Assembly (NCBI GenBank): GCA_028023455.1
Contig: JAQFVV010012405.1
Location: 6,033,334-6,097,333, forward strand
Length of the DNA: 64,000 nt
From: Epiperipatus broadwayi
Taxonomy: Eukaryota > Onychophora > Udeonychophora > Euonychophora > Peripatidae
Reading direction: 5' to 3'
Position numbers and translations under genes: made by a program. This document shows, piece after piece, positions 35,255 through 46,360 of this stretch. Every line of letters begins with the position of its first letter. Position 1 is the stretch's first letter. The notes beneath the pieces are model-generated. The model was not told where the DNA came from and searched no databases. It worked only from the letters and a program-made list of their open reading frames with translations.

Positions 35255-35562
35255 TTAGAAGCATTCCATCATCAGATTTTCAATTGGATGGACGGTTGAA
35301 AAGTTGGAGTGTGGAGTATATTGAAGCCTGTCCATTAAAGTATGAAGATTGTCTATCTTAATATATATCTGAGCACTTATACTATATATGTGTAGAGATA
35401 ATAATCTGGACCAATTGATGATTGCTGGTTTAGCATGAAATACGGATATTGGTGATTATTTATCTTTTTAACATATATGTGTTCAAGTGTATCAGTGTTA
35501 TGAGATAGAGTGGAGAGTGGTGGGTCGTGTGAAAGTCTGTGCTCATATACCCTATAATAACT
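35255..35562 (-). repeat. Third copy of the family F core
   Basis: The stretch aligns with 9050-9348 in the same orientation (GCATTCCATCATCAGATTTT, TTGAAGCCTGTCCATTAAAG, GGACCAATTGATGATTGCTG) with many more differences than the 8.5/9.0 kb pair shows. It ends GAAAGTCTGTGCTCATATAC. The open frame 35377-35646 is part of it and runs into flank. Confidence 0.7.
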
Positions 35563-36069
35563 AGAAGTTGACTGGCCCATAGCCTTTGCATATGATTGAA
35601 TGAATAATGTTTTTAAAAACTTTTTATGCTTTCTTAATTGATTCATATATATGCCTTAAATCATAAAAATATCTTGATATTTTTTAACAATGAATTGGAA
35701 CTAAAAATGCCAATAATACTATAGATATACAGATTTTTAAGAAATAGCATAAAAAATAAATAATTGCCGTTTATATTTTCATTATTTTATTCTTTCCTAT
35801 TTAAGAAAAATAATGCCAAATATTAAATATTGTGAAGATACATAAACATGAATATAGTATCCTGAGATAAATTTGTCAGCAATAAGAAATATGAAGTATT
35901 GTTTAAAGCAAAGAATCAAGGAAATACATTATGAAATGAAAGAAATATTTAACTGAAATAGCTAGAATTTTCAGCTCTACATTTAATTTTAAAGAGGCCT
36001 TTTTATATATTTATAATATATACTTTCTTTTTTGAATATATATAAAACAAAAGAGCTCTTTCTTTTTTT
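35563..36069. other. AT-rich stretch without a gene
   Basis: Nothing was recognised. Confidence 0.35.
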
Positions 36070-36147
36070 TTCATGTGTCAAAGCCTTGGCTGGGAAGTAA
36101 CCCGGGACAACTGCTAGTAAGGCAGCTGTGCTGATCACTCAGATATT
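36070..36147 (-). mobile_element. tRNA-only SINE, 5'-truncated TAC copy
   Basis: Poly-T (36062-36070) followed by CATGTGTCAAAGCCTTGGCT, the conserved 3' end of the family on the minus strand. The anticodon loop is CTTACTA (TAC). The A-box end breaks off after CTGAGTGATCAGCACAG on the minus strand. No clear target duplication. Confidence 0.65.
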
Positions 36148-36186
36148 ACATGTTCACCATTTTCTATGCTTATCCAAGCTGTTAAA

Positions 36187-36517
36187 ACGGTAACAAATTC
36201 TCCATATAATAGTATCACTTAGTGCAAGAATTATTAATTAATGGATGCAAGAATGATTGTGCATAAAATCTCTATATAGTGCTTACTCATCCAACATCCC
36301 CAGGCTAGATTCTAACTTGAAGGTTGCATTAGATTCTAAAAATCTAGGTGCAGTGTTATTTAAAAGCTTCTCTCTGATGAAACCCACAGAGTAGAAACTA
36401 GTCTGGGGATATTGGATGTGCAGTCACTCAATATGGATTTTATACACACACCTTTTTGCATCCATTGATTATTAAGACTTGCACTGGGTGGCATTACTGT
36501 ATGAAAATTTTGCCATT
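36187..36517. mobile_element. Internally deleted family G foldback
   Basis: The left end ACAAATTCTCCATATAATAG and the right end GCATTACTGTATGAAAATTT pair weakly. CTTACTCATCCAACATCCCC is repeated inverted as GGGGATATTGGATG. The central third of the family is missing. TTAA lies just outside both ends. Confidence 0.65.
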
Positions 36518-37800
36518 GTTTAATACTTAAATATCCATACACATAATCTTTTGTGACTTTATGATAGCTATGCCACTAATGTTATTTAATACCCAGTGTG
36601 TCTCAGCAAAAAGAGGTTGATTTTCTCTCCAAGATTTCTGTGCCATCACTAAATAAATATGTGTTATGTAGCAACACAATTTACTTATTTACCACAAAAA
36701 TTTAAAAGAATTAGCATGTGTAAATCACAAGTTATAACATATTACCACTATGTTTTATACCTTAACCCATAATGGAACAATGTACTACTATTAAATATTG
36801 TTATAATGGACAAAATAGCTATTGAAACATTTGAAATGATTCAAACTGCATATGGCAGTGAAGCCATGAGTTTGCAAAAATGCTTTGAAGTAGTCTACAA
36901 GATTTTGCAATGGCAAGAATAACCTTGAAAATGATTGATATGAAACACTATCATTTGTGATGAATATGGAGTAAATATGCTCTGAAAGTGCTAAGCTAAA
37001 CATTATTTGTGAAAATTTTATTAACTGCACCTATATACATTTAAATCATAGTATAAGTATATTGCAATTTTGTATATATGGTCATGGCATAAAAGGATAA
37101 AGATTGCTAGCAAATGCCAAAATTTAAGGCATGTATATAAGTTAGTAAAAAGAAGTTGGTAGGATTCAGTTTTAAATTGGATGAAAAAAATTGAAATGCA
37201 AATAGTGAAAAGCAAAAATGATATTTAAAAAACTGGGATAAAAAAGTATTATGAATATTTATATATCTATAAGAGTCTTTAAATAACACACTGCAGTTTA
37301 AAGACCTTTCCAATAGACTTTAGTAAAGAATGGAAGAAATATGAAGAAGAAAATGTTATCTACTGGCTTTTCTAAATCAGGACTTTCTAACTAAGAATAG
37401 TTAAATATCCATTTATCAACAGATATTGAATATTTACAGTGTCCATCTGATAGAAAAATTCTATAATGCATTTCTGACTTCCCCAGCTTGAATTCAAATT
37501 TCTTAAGATGTGAATATAATAGGTAGATATGCTTATCATCATTTTTTAAAGATTTACCATATGTATATTATTTAGGTACATTATATGCCTATAGAAATAC
37601 TATAGCAAGTAGTAACTTTTACTCATCAGTAATAGTATTGTTACAGGCAATTTATTTTAGCAACTTAATTTTAGAGCTCAATCATTAATTCTAATGATTC
37701 AACTCACACACATATGCACAGTATTTTTAAGTGTATTAATAAAGATTAAAGTTTTGGACCATCAAGTTAACAACCTAGGATAGTATCATATTCAGAAGAA
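36518..37800. other. AT-rich stretch without a gene
   Basis: Several minus-strand open frames (36791-37313) overlap each other in different frames and show only AT-driven residues. No repeat was recognised. Confidence 0.35.
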
Positions 37801-37862
37801 TATTTACCAAAGTGCTGTGTTTATATATGTATATTTACCAAAGTGCTGTGTTTATATATGTA
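37801..37862 (+). repeat. Perfect tandem duplication, 2 x 31 bp
   Basis: The 31-bp unit that starts TATTTACCAAAGTGCTGTGT at 37801 is repeated exactly from 37832. Perfect identity shows that the duplication is recent. Confidence 0.9.
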
Positions 37863-37931
37863 TACTGTATAGGTAAAATACATACAGCTTAATTTCTCAG
37901 TTTATAAAGTGCTTAAGCACCAGATTCACAA

Positions 37932-37994
37932 TATCCAGAATTGATCATGGAATCTTCTGATCCCAAGTCAGACACTGTACCAATTATACCAAAC
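37932..37994 (-). mobile_element. tRNA-Pro(TGG)-like retropseudogene or SINE head
   Basis: On the minus strand: TTTGGTATAATTGGTACAG (A-box-like), anticodon arm TCTGA-CTTGGGA-TCAGA with anticodon TGG (proline), then CCATGATCAATTCTGG as a B-box-like T arm. The acceptor stem does not close, so a functional tRNA is unlikely. No A tail or duplication was identified. Confidence 0.5.
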
Positions 37995-38179
37995 TATGAT
38001 TAAATATTTTATTCAGCTTATACACAATGTATTTACAAATACACACAATAAGATTTGCTATGTCACATGCCTGTTATGTTGGCACAGTAAATTTAATTAA
38101 GACAAGATGGAATTTGGATAAGTCCATTAGTTAAAAGTAAGGTGAGCTCTGGCAAGTGGACCACAGTGTAAGTCAAGAT
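37995..38179. other. Short stretch without a gene
   Basis: Nothing was recognised before the RTE relic begins. Confidence 0.35.
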
Positions 38180-39245
38180 CTCTGAAACTTTTTGCAGCAG
38201 TCTTAGCAAAGCTATTTTAAATATTAAAATAGTAAACTATGGCGATAAAAACAAATGGAGATTATTTAAATTATATAGTTTTACAGATGATGTAGTGTTT
38301 TCAAAAGCTTTTTAATCAAAAGACTTAGCAGATGAAAGCAAAAAAATAAAACAAAAGATAAATGCTAAAAAGACTGAAGTAATGTTTAATGGTTTTTACA
38401 TGAAGAAAAATAAAATCATGAACTAGAAGAAATTACTATATACAAATGTCTTGGTTACATTATTAATACAGATGGATGAAATCAATCATAACAAATAACC
38501 CTTAAGCTACCAACAATCTCAGTCTGTAGTTGAAGTCAACATCCTTCAACAATAAAGATGGTAGCACCTTTATCTATGTTTTTATATATAGATGCTAAAC
38601 AGGTTGAGATTGTTGATGGTTTAAGAATTTATTGCTATCATTTACATCTATAAATCTTTTAAAGCCTTGAGTAATTGGCTTTATGTCTTTGAAATTAATC
38701 ATAGAATTGATAATCTTGGATGGAATGCTTTTATTAAAATTAACCTAATATTAAAAGCAACTTTGTGCTTGAAAAATAAGATTCTAATAGATGGTTACTA
38801 GTAATTACATGTGGGCCTGGGACTTGATTACTTAACAAAAGACAAATATGGAGACTGCAGACTGAACAATGAAATATGGAAGGCTAAGTATTGGAAATAA
38901 TAAAAATGAATTGAAAGAAAAATATGAGGTTGAGACAATAAACATATATTGTGGGCATCACTGATTAAAATAGAACTCAGATAGACATATAGCTAGCAGA
39001 CTGCTTGAAATAGAACTAGGCTAGACATATTGCTAGGAGAGCTAGCAATAGAAGAGCAAATGAAATCTTAAATTGGATGCCGAGAGTTCATAAAAGATCT
39101 AGAAATAATCCATAAGGTAGATGGATGAGCTAAGAAAATTTACTAGAGCGATATGGAAAAAATAAAATATGAAGATTAGAGAAACTGGATTAAACTTAGT
39201 AAGAACATTATCCAGTGATGGATCAATAAAGATTGAAAACATTGG
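38180..39245 (+). mobile_element. RTE-like relic, C-terminal part, interrupted by a palindrome
   Basis: Remnants in shifting frames: FTDDVVF (about 38278-38300, palm motif with the aspartate pair kept), LADESKKIKQKINAKKTEVM followed by FNGF (about 38326-38398), YKCLG-like sequence near 38440, then after the insertion WNAFIKINLILKA and a C-terminal SNRRANEILNWMPRVHKRSR (about 39040-39100). It is 5' truncated and much more decayed than the copy at 53880. A short internal direct duplication (AAATAGAACT...AGACATAT...GCTAG) lies at about 38965-39040. Confidence 0.75.
38499..38626. mobile_element. Palindromic insertion inside the RTE relic (family T ends)
   Basis: CTTAAGCTACCAACAATCTC at the left pairs with GAGATTGTTGATGGTTTAAG at the right. 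The left half (CAACAATCTCAGTCTG, CAACATCCTTCAACAATAAA, CACCTTTAT) is homologous to the first half of the 310-330-bp unit at 10180-11050. It splits the retrotransposon reading order and therefore arrived later. Confidence 0.75.
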
Positions 39246-40049
39246 TAAGTTGTCACATAGTAATTACAGGTAATAACTTCAAATAAGATGAGTTCTTTTG
39301 CATCAACTGATATTGATTTTTATAATCTACTCAAGTAATCTTTCATAATAAAATATAACTGTTTTTAAATAGTACATAAATACATAGAATATTTCATCGC
39401 AATTGTGATAGAATAAACTTGTATAGTTTTTGTTGTTTAATCAGCGACAATGAAATGACTATTTTCAAAAATTCCATAACCCAGACTATTGAAATTAATA
39501 TTTTTTTACTTGAAAACAATTTATATTGATAATACTTTTCAGTTTTTATAGTTTTAAACTTCTAAATGAAATACTTCTGTTAATTAAAAAAAAGGGGGGA
39601 GATTAACATGAAATAGTTTTAAAACTGTAGATAGAAAACTAAAACTTTTCCAGAAAAATAAAATTCCTTTAGTCTTGCGATTTATATCCTCAAGTCTTTT
39701 TGCTGGAAAATTGTGCTTAAAGATCCATTAACGTTTGTCTGACTTTCAGGAAACTTTCTCCGAGTTTATTGATTGTTGCTGTACTGTTAAAATGTATACA
39801 AAAACGCCTCCGGTACAACAAGTCGAATTGAAACCGATCGAGATGTTAACTGAATATGAATGGTAAAGTTTAAATGTAGCCTTAAAATATGAGGTTGGGA
39901 AAATTGTTGTATATATCGACAGCCGGATAACTCTTTCTAATTGTAAAGAACTACTTAGATTTGCTTCATGTTCATTATATATATATACAATTTTTTTCTC
40001 AGCCATAAACGTTACACTAAATATTTGTAAAAAAAAAATCGAATGGTTT
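39246..40049. other. Unassigned stretch with a CpG-richer patch
   Basis: Between about 39690 and 40040 CpG occurs about a dozen times, which is unusual here (for example CGATCGAG at 39836-39843). The minus strand is open for 124 codons (39746-40120), but its N-terminal third is the SINE-like block that follows and the rest shows no motif. It may be a young unrecognised insertion or an unmethylated regulatory patch. Confidence 0.3.
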
Positions 40050-40140
40050 GTTGCTAAGGAGATAACATGAAGTTCAAGTACCGGAAATGATAGACATGAC
40101 CTCCAGTTCATGGGCCTCAAGCAACAAAGTCTGCCTGTAT
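40050..40140 (-). repeat. SINE-like family III fragment
   Basis: TTGCTAAGGAGATAACATGA and AGTTCAAGTACC match the terminal block of the family III copies, and a second diverged partial block (GACCTCCAGTTCATGGGCCT) follows directly. Confidence 0.35.
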
Positions 40141-40517
40141 ACTACTTGCTTTAAACCAAGCTGTTTAGATCAATTTATTTTCTGTACATTTGCTTATAAT
40201 GAAATTCTATACATAAACATTAGTACTATATGTATAATATTAGTTCTTAGAAGACTTTTACATATCAGTATTAAGATAGATCTATGTGCAAGTATCCCAT
40301 CCGGCCTTATAAATATTTAATTCATAATTTCCAAATATAATGCTAAAATGCTACGATAAATTATGTTAAGGGTATAGCAAAGTATATCAATCATCTTTAA
40401 AAATTAAGGTATTACTGAAATATTTCATTGTCTTTTATTTTAACCTGACTTCAAGTAGAGAACTTTTCAAGCATATATATAATATTTAAATACCAAGTAT
40501 ATTGTCTATACTGAACT
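40141..40517. other. AT-rich stretch without a gene
   Basis: Nothing was recognised. Confidence 0.35.
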
Positions 40518-40880
40518 TAATATATAAGGGATTTGAACTCAGATTTTCAAGCTCCCTACAACTATTCACTCCATCTTAGACAACAGATACACATGGCCAC
40601 ATATATGTGAAAAAAATTAATGATTTCCAATAAGCACTCATCAGTTAGTCCAGATCATCATCTCCCATATATATATATAATTAGTGCTCAGTTTATATTA
40701 AGATAGCAAATCTTCAAACTTTAATGGACAGGCTTTAATCTTCTTTGCCCTCCAACTCTTCAGCCATCTATATTATTAAAAAATCTGTTGACGAAACACT
40801 CAAAGTCCTTGTTGATGCCAATGTTATTGTCATACCCATGTTGACTTTGTCACTTTGACACCTTACGTATAGGACCTTAG
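40518..40880 (+). repeat. Diverged family F core copy
   Basis: It starts TATATAAGGGATTTGAACTC, then follows the order of the 8.5-kb copy: AATAAGCACTCATCAGTTAG, TCCAGATCATCATCTCCCAT, TTAATGGACAGGCTTTAATC, CAACTCTTCAGCCATC, and CCCATGTTGAC near 40850. The start matches the short palindromes at 12635 and 19596 better than the copy at 8.5 kb does, which links the two subfamilies. Confidence 0.65.
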
Positions 40881-43109
40881 ATGGGCAGAATAAAGGCTGA
40901 ATGTAAAATATTTAAATACCAATTATGTAGTTATGTCTAGTGATGTATAAGATGGAGTGGATAAGATAATATATATCGTTTAGCATATATATCTATATAC
41001 ACATTCTGGCTGGTTGCTATATTTAAAAGTAATACAAAATCTGTAATAAGGTCAATATAATATCACCTTAATTTCTCATATGCTCATTTGTTTTTCCAAA
41101 AGGAGTTATAGTCATACTACTTTAGAGTCATGCTACAAAATCTACATCTCCAAACCAGAATCTGGTCTTTGCTTTAGTTAGTGAAGGCTAGAATTCAAAA
41201 CTGGAAGTAGATGAACTTATGCAATTACCAGCTATTTTTCACTCCTTTATACTATTAAAGCTATTTTCCTAAAGTTTAAACTCAGTCTAACTCACTTGCA
41301 TAGTTGTATAGATCTGATACAAGATCAGATTATATGCATGTTTTAGAGAGATTTTATAATACCTCTAGGTTTTTTTTAACATTTACCTAGATGAATAATT
41401 GCATTAGTTCCAGCTTTAAATTCTTTTCTTCACTAAGGCAGAATGTTAGAAATTGATCTACAGATTGGAATTCTATAGCATCACACCAATCAGGTGTTTT
41501 TTTGATTACTCAAACTATCAATAGGTGGCTCTAGCATAGAATAAAGATATGCTTTGAAGCTTATTGTCAGTATTAATCTTCCTAGCCAAAGGATAGAAGG
41601 GCCTATAGTTGCCATAAAATTGAAATCTGTAAAATACATAGAAAGTGACCTGGGATAAATTATGCAAATGAGTTAGCCTGGGAGTACAAATCCTTTTTTT
41701 TTTTTTGGTTTTCTTTTTAATTTCAGGGTATTAAAGTAGCAAAAAAAATGGTTGCTAACAGCATAAGCCCTTTAGATAAAGTTTCAGTGCTGATCTTCAC
41801 TGTTGAAGGCAAAAGTCTAACCCTGATCCAGAGATGATGATTTTATAGTTTTTTAGAATCAGACATTGTTTATTAAATTTTACTGTAGATGGTTCTGGAG
41901 TAAATAGAATTTTGCAAATTTTTATAAAACGGAATCTAGCATTTTTCTCTCTTTCTCTATGAATGAAATTTAAATTCTTTTTGTAAAATAAATCTTGTTT
42001 AATCTCATCTCCATGATTTATTTAAAATCTTCTCACTGTCATGTTTCAGAAATCATGAATTTAATAACAAAGACAATCATTTTCAATACTGTTTGGATTA
42101 TGTAGAAATATTTTATTAAAACTACATGTCTTTTTTCATTCCTTCCCCCAATAACTATACAACAACTGTTTTAGCTTAATCGTTTTTGACAATAACAGCT
42201 TTTTTTAACTATGAGCTTTTTATGCAATTTGTACCTAGCATGTTAATAGGAAAATTTCACCATGGTTTTTAAGCATTAGTCTGTTTCTTGCATTTATACA
42301 GATGACTAGGAATTTTTTAAAATAAATAAAGTTATTTTAAGTATTTAATACTTTTGTGTTAACTAAATGATATCTAGTGTCATGTTTATGATAAAAAATG
42401 TAAATGCTTAATTTTATTTTAAAATTAAACTTTATCATAATATTATTTTAAATTAACAATATTTAATATGTTCAGTCTATATAAATGACGAACAGAATAA
42501 CTCTCTGTCAAATGAGGATATGGATAATTTTATTTTAAAAAATATAATCAAGAATAAATAAGGATTAAGCATGCATATATGACAGATCTTTCAATATATT
42601 AATATTTTATGACTATAACTCATATTTCTTACTCTTGAACTACCTAACAATATTAATGCTAAAGAAATCGGTGAGTGAAAGAAAGATCAATTGAAAACTG
42701 TATTTGTGCATGCATATAAACATTTAAGCAATTGTATTGTAAATATTTATTTATTATAATGTTACAAAAAGAAACTTGTCTTTTAAAGTTGTTAATCTTG
42801 TGTTTAGATTTGTAGAGGTCACTACTGTCGCATTTTAGGCGCATAGTCTCAAAGTTATAGTCTTAATATATATTACTTAAAAAGAAACTATAATTTTAAT
42901 TCGTAATATGTCTATTTTGAATAAGTTTTAAAAACAAATTAATTAAAGAAAATGTGTAATTGTTTCTTCTAATTAAATATTTATATTATATATAATACAA
43001 AATAATTTTAAAAAATCAAACCGAGAAAGTGCATAAATAGTTAGCTCAAGTATCCAAGGAGACTGTAGTAATTTTTAGTTAATTTCTAAAAGAAAATGCA
43101 ATAATAAAA
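40881..43109. other. AT-rich stretch, faint inverted repeat, no gene
   Basis: A weak inverted repeat may span about 41110-41480 (TTAGTGAAGGCTAGAATTC against the complement of GAATTC...TTCACTAAGG-like sequence), suggesting a very old foldback. No gene or RNA was recognised. Confidence 0.35.
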
Positions 43110-43244
43110 CAGTGGCTTAAAAAACATTACAACAGTGTTTATTAAAATAAAATTTTTGAAAATATGGAATTAAATGTATTTTTGTGATATTAAAAATCAT
43201 CAATTTATATTGCTCCACATCAAAAGAGATCTTGAAGACCACTG
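43110..43244. mobile_element. Possible tiny hAT-like remnant
   Basis: The right end CTTGAAGACCACTG matches the end of the well-defined hAT element at 59187-59691, and the left end CAGTGGCTTAAA is a possible partner. Flanking 8-mers TAATAAAA and CTCTTTAT do not match, so either the left end is wrong or the duplication has decayed. Confidence 0.3.
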
Positions 43245-45481
43245 CTCTTTATTATACAAATTTACAAATGTTTGTTCCTGTGTAAGTGATTTGTTTTATC
43301 TTTATAAATTAATGCTAAATTCACTTTCAGTGAAGTTTGCCATCCACTGACATTATATGATTAGAATATCATTGTTTAGATTCATATATTATTTGTAATA
43401 TGATAGGCAAATGAGTTGACCTCCTTTGTAATTTAATTCAATCACCGCAAATCTCTTTTTTGTTTATCAAACTTTACATTAACTTTACTATTCTGCCAAG
43501 CAGAGAATGTCAAATGTTTTATTTCAATCATCTTGTTATTTCTTCTTCTTTTTTTTTTCCTATGTTAGTTTTGATATAAAAAAAAATAGTATTGATAAAG
43601 TGTTTAAGAAGGTTGTAAATGGTATGACATCTTGTTATTTACAATCATAATAAGAAAAATCAGAATCCTTCTTTTTAAACAAGCCAAAACTGAAATCATC
43701 CACACAACTCATTCCTTGAGCAATTTTTTTGAGCAGGAACATGATAAATTTGCAAATCTAAAAATCAATTTAGCATTTAATACTTGTTGAAATGTAGCAT
43801 AGGATTAGTTGTGTCTAAAGAATGAACACCACACTTTTTAATAATATGTTTAAAATAAAACATTTTTTAAAAATGTAACAATCATTTTAATCAACCCATG
43901 GTTTGTCATACAATATTATAAAGTAGAACTGTATTAAATTATTTTTTTGATATTATGACTCATATTTATAACATGATCTATAAGATGCATTATTTTAAAT
44001 ATGGTGCTGTATTGTTTAATGCAATGGGTGGCATATTTGGGGGGGGGGGCAAGGTGCATGGTTCATACATTACATGTCCCTCTTGGAGTTTGAACTTGGT
44101 TTGAATTCACAAACAGTAAATCATGTGCTCATTTTTATTTTGGGTATGGATGAACCAAAATTCTTTTAGAATAATTTTTCTACAAAATTATATGTATGGT
44201 AAAAAGTTTCATTAATAATAGACTATTCAAGTTGACAGAGTCAATACTTTTTATTTCCCAAAAAAAAATTAGGGGGAAATCTTCAAGAAGAATAATTTCA
44301 CCTTTCATTGAGATTGTTATGAAAATATCCAATAAGGAATGAAAGCTTTCTTTATCTCATCTTTGTGTATCTATTGTTGGAACATAAATACTACAAAAGG
44401 GACATAATTTCAAGCCAATTTAAATATTAACTATTTATCATAACCATTGAAAGTTACAAAAATAGTCTACCAAATTAGATTTCACAATGATGTTAATATC
44501 TCATTATCTCTCATTGCTCAATGACCTGAGCTTCTAAAATAACTGTATAACTTTCTACATTTGATTATATATTTTTTCTTTTCAAAATGAGTTCTACTAA
44601 GAGAAGCTATATAAAACCTTTACATCATCTTAGAAATATTGCCTTTATTCAGGTCTTGAAGAGTATTAAACAAACAAGGAATATCTATGTAGCTATATTT
44701 AAAAAAAATTACTGACTGGCTTTTATTACTACCACTATCTTTTGCTTTACTAGAAACACTAATTTTATAATTGCCATCAGGCATAATAAATTAGCCACAT
44801 TCTGCAAAACTGACCATTTTTAGGCCTTCTTTTATAAATTCTTTCATATGTTTTGTGGATAGGAGAAGTAGGAAATATGACTTGTCAAACATACCATAAT
44901 TTTCTGGATGATGCTACTTCCAGAACCCCCATGTGATTTATTATTTATTGTATTGTCTCATGTAAAATACAGTTAAAGATTCTCATCTTGTTAAATCTCT
45001 ATTCCATTACTATTTTCTTAATAGTGAGAATTGATCATATTTTATATATAGGAGCAAAAACTAGAAAAGATTAAAATCAAAATTACTATGTAGATAAGAA
45101 ACAAATGGAAATGTAATTACAGAAGTACATCATTCTATCATAGCATATAAAAAGGACTAATGAGATGAGCAGATTATATTACTAAGCCTCATATTACCCT
45201 AAGTAACTGTATATGCTAATTTGTAAAAAAGATTATAGAGATAATAATAAAAGTAGCTTAGCAAGAAGAAAACAAAATGAAAGTTTACTGAAATTCATAA
45301 TAATCCATTTAGTTCTACTCGCCACCCCCACTCCTCACTTATTCAAAATCATGGGAGAATATCAAACATTATATAATATACATTATAAATTCCTATATAT
45401 ACAATACAGATATTTTAAATATATATGTGCACACAATATATTTTAATTTTATATCTTCTCCTATACTTTTTTTGCATTCTT
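43245..45481. other. AT-rich stretch without a gene
   Basis: A G run at 44039-44049 is the only distinctive feature. No gene, RNA or repeat was recognised. Confidence 0.35.
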
Positions 45482-45790
45482 TTATATATTCATATATACT
45501 ACTTTTTATAAATCTCCACATATACACTCTAATGCAAATTTTTTACATATAATTTCTTTAATTTTCTAACAGTTTTGACTGTCCTGTAGTCTTCATCAGA
45601 GCATTTTCATAACCAAGAAAGAGGAAGGAGTTATAAATTTAAAAAGAAAGAGGAAGATTATGCAAATGCTCTGATGAAGACTGCAGGATAGTCAAAACTG
45701 TTAGAAAATTAAAGGAATTATATAAAAAAAATTGCATTTACTTCTATATGTGGAGATTTATAAAAAGTAATATATATATGAATATATTTT
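45482..45790. mobile_element. Inverted pair of retroposon tails
   Basis: Arms of about 130 bp (TCCACATATACACTCTAATG, AATTTTCTAACAGTTTTGAC and GTCTTCATCAGAGCATTT on the left, complements on the right) flank about 55 bp. Read outward, each arm gives CTCTGATGAAGACTGCAGGA then AGTCAAAACTGTTAGAAAAT, which resembles the 3' end of many LINE/SINE families (a CTGATGAAG...CGAAACTGTTAG block). No tRNA head is seen. Confidence 0.65.
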
Positions 45791-46171
45791 AATTTAAAAA
45801 TAATTAACAACAATGACAAAAATATTATGCAATATAAATTTTCAAGCGTTTATATGTAGATAGATATTTTTAGTGACAAAAATATAAGATTAAAATACAA
45901 ATATTTAAATACATATCTATATTTTCTAATAATTTTAGCAAGGCCATAAATAAGTCAAGTCTATTAAACATAAACTATTAAAAATATCTTCTTTTTATGG
46001 CTTTCACATAGATGCTAGTTTCTTCATAAAAATGTTATACTGCATGTGCTTTAAAACATCATTAGAAATAATTAAAATAGACTGCTGTAAAGTAAATATT
46101 TTTAACACTCTCTCTCTCTATATATATATATATGTTCATGCGAATGTTTTCATGAATTGCAGATATAAAAA
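45791..46171. other. AT-rich stretch with a microsatellite
   Basis: A CT run followed by an AT run at about 46110-46133. No gene. Confidence 0.4.
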
Positions 46172-46358
46172 ACATATTTTACATGTTCATCCATGTAAGA
46201 TTTTAATTTAAAAACTCAACATTTTGTCTTGATCATACAAGCCCTAAACTGAGAAATAAAAACTTATAGTTTTCATTTTCCAATTTAAGGCTTGTGTGAT
46301 CAAGTCAAAACATTGGAGTTTTAATTTAAAATCTTACACAGATGAACCTGCAAAATAT
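46172..46358. mobile_element. Small foldback with about 75-bp arms
   Basis: Left arm about 46172-46247 (ATGTAAGATTTTAATTTAAA, CAACATTTTGTCTTGATCAT, ACAAGCC) pairs with right arm about 46281-46358. The element ends next to the LTR-like repeat that begins at 46361. No family relative was seen. Confidence 0.6.
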
Positions 46359-46360
46359 AT

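Noticed and set aside
39746-40120. 124-codon minus-strand frame as a gene
   Set aside because: Its first third overlaps a SINE-like fragment and the rest has no recognisable domain. Kept only as a CpG-rich patch worth testing.
41110-41480. Foldback element
   Set aside because: The inverted similarity is weak and broken, and may be chance in AT-rich DNA.
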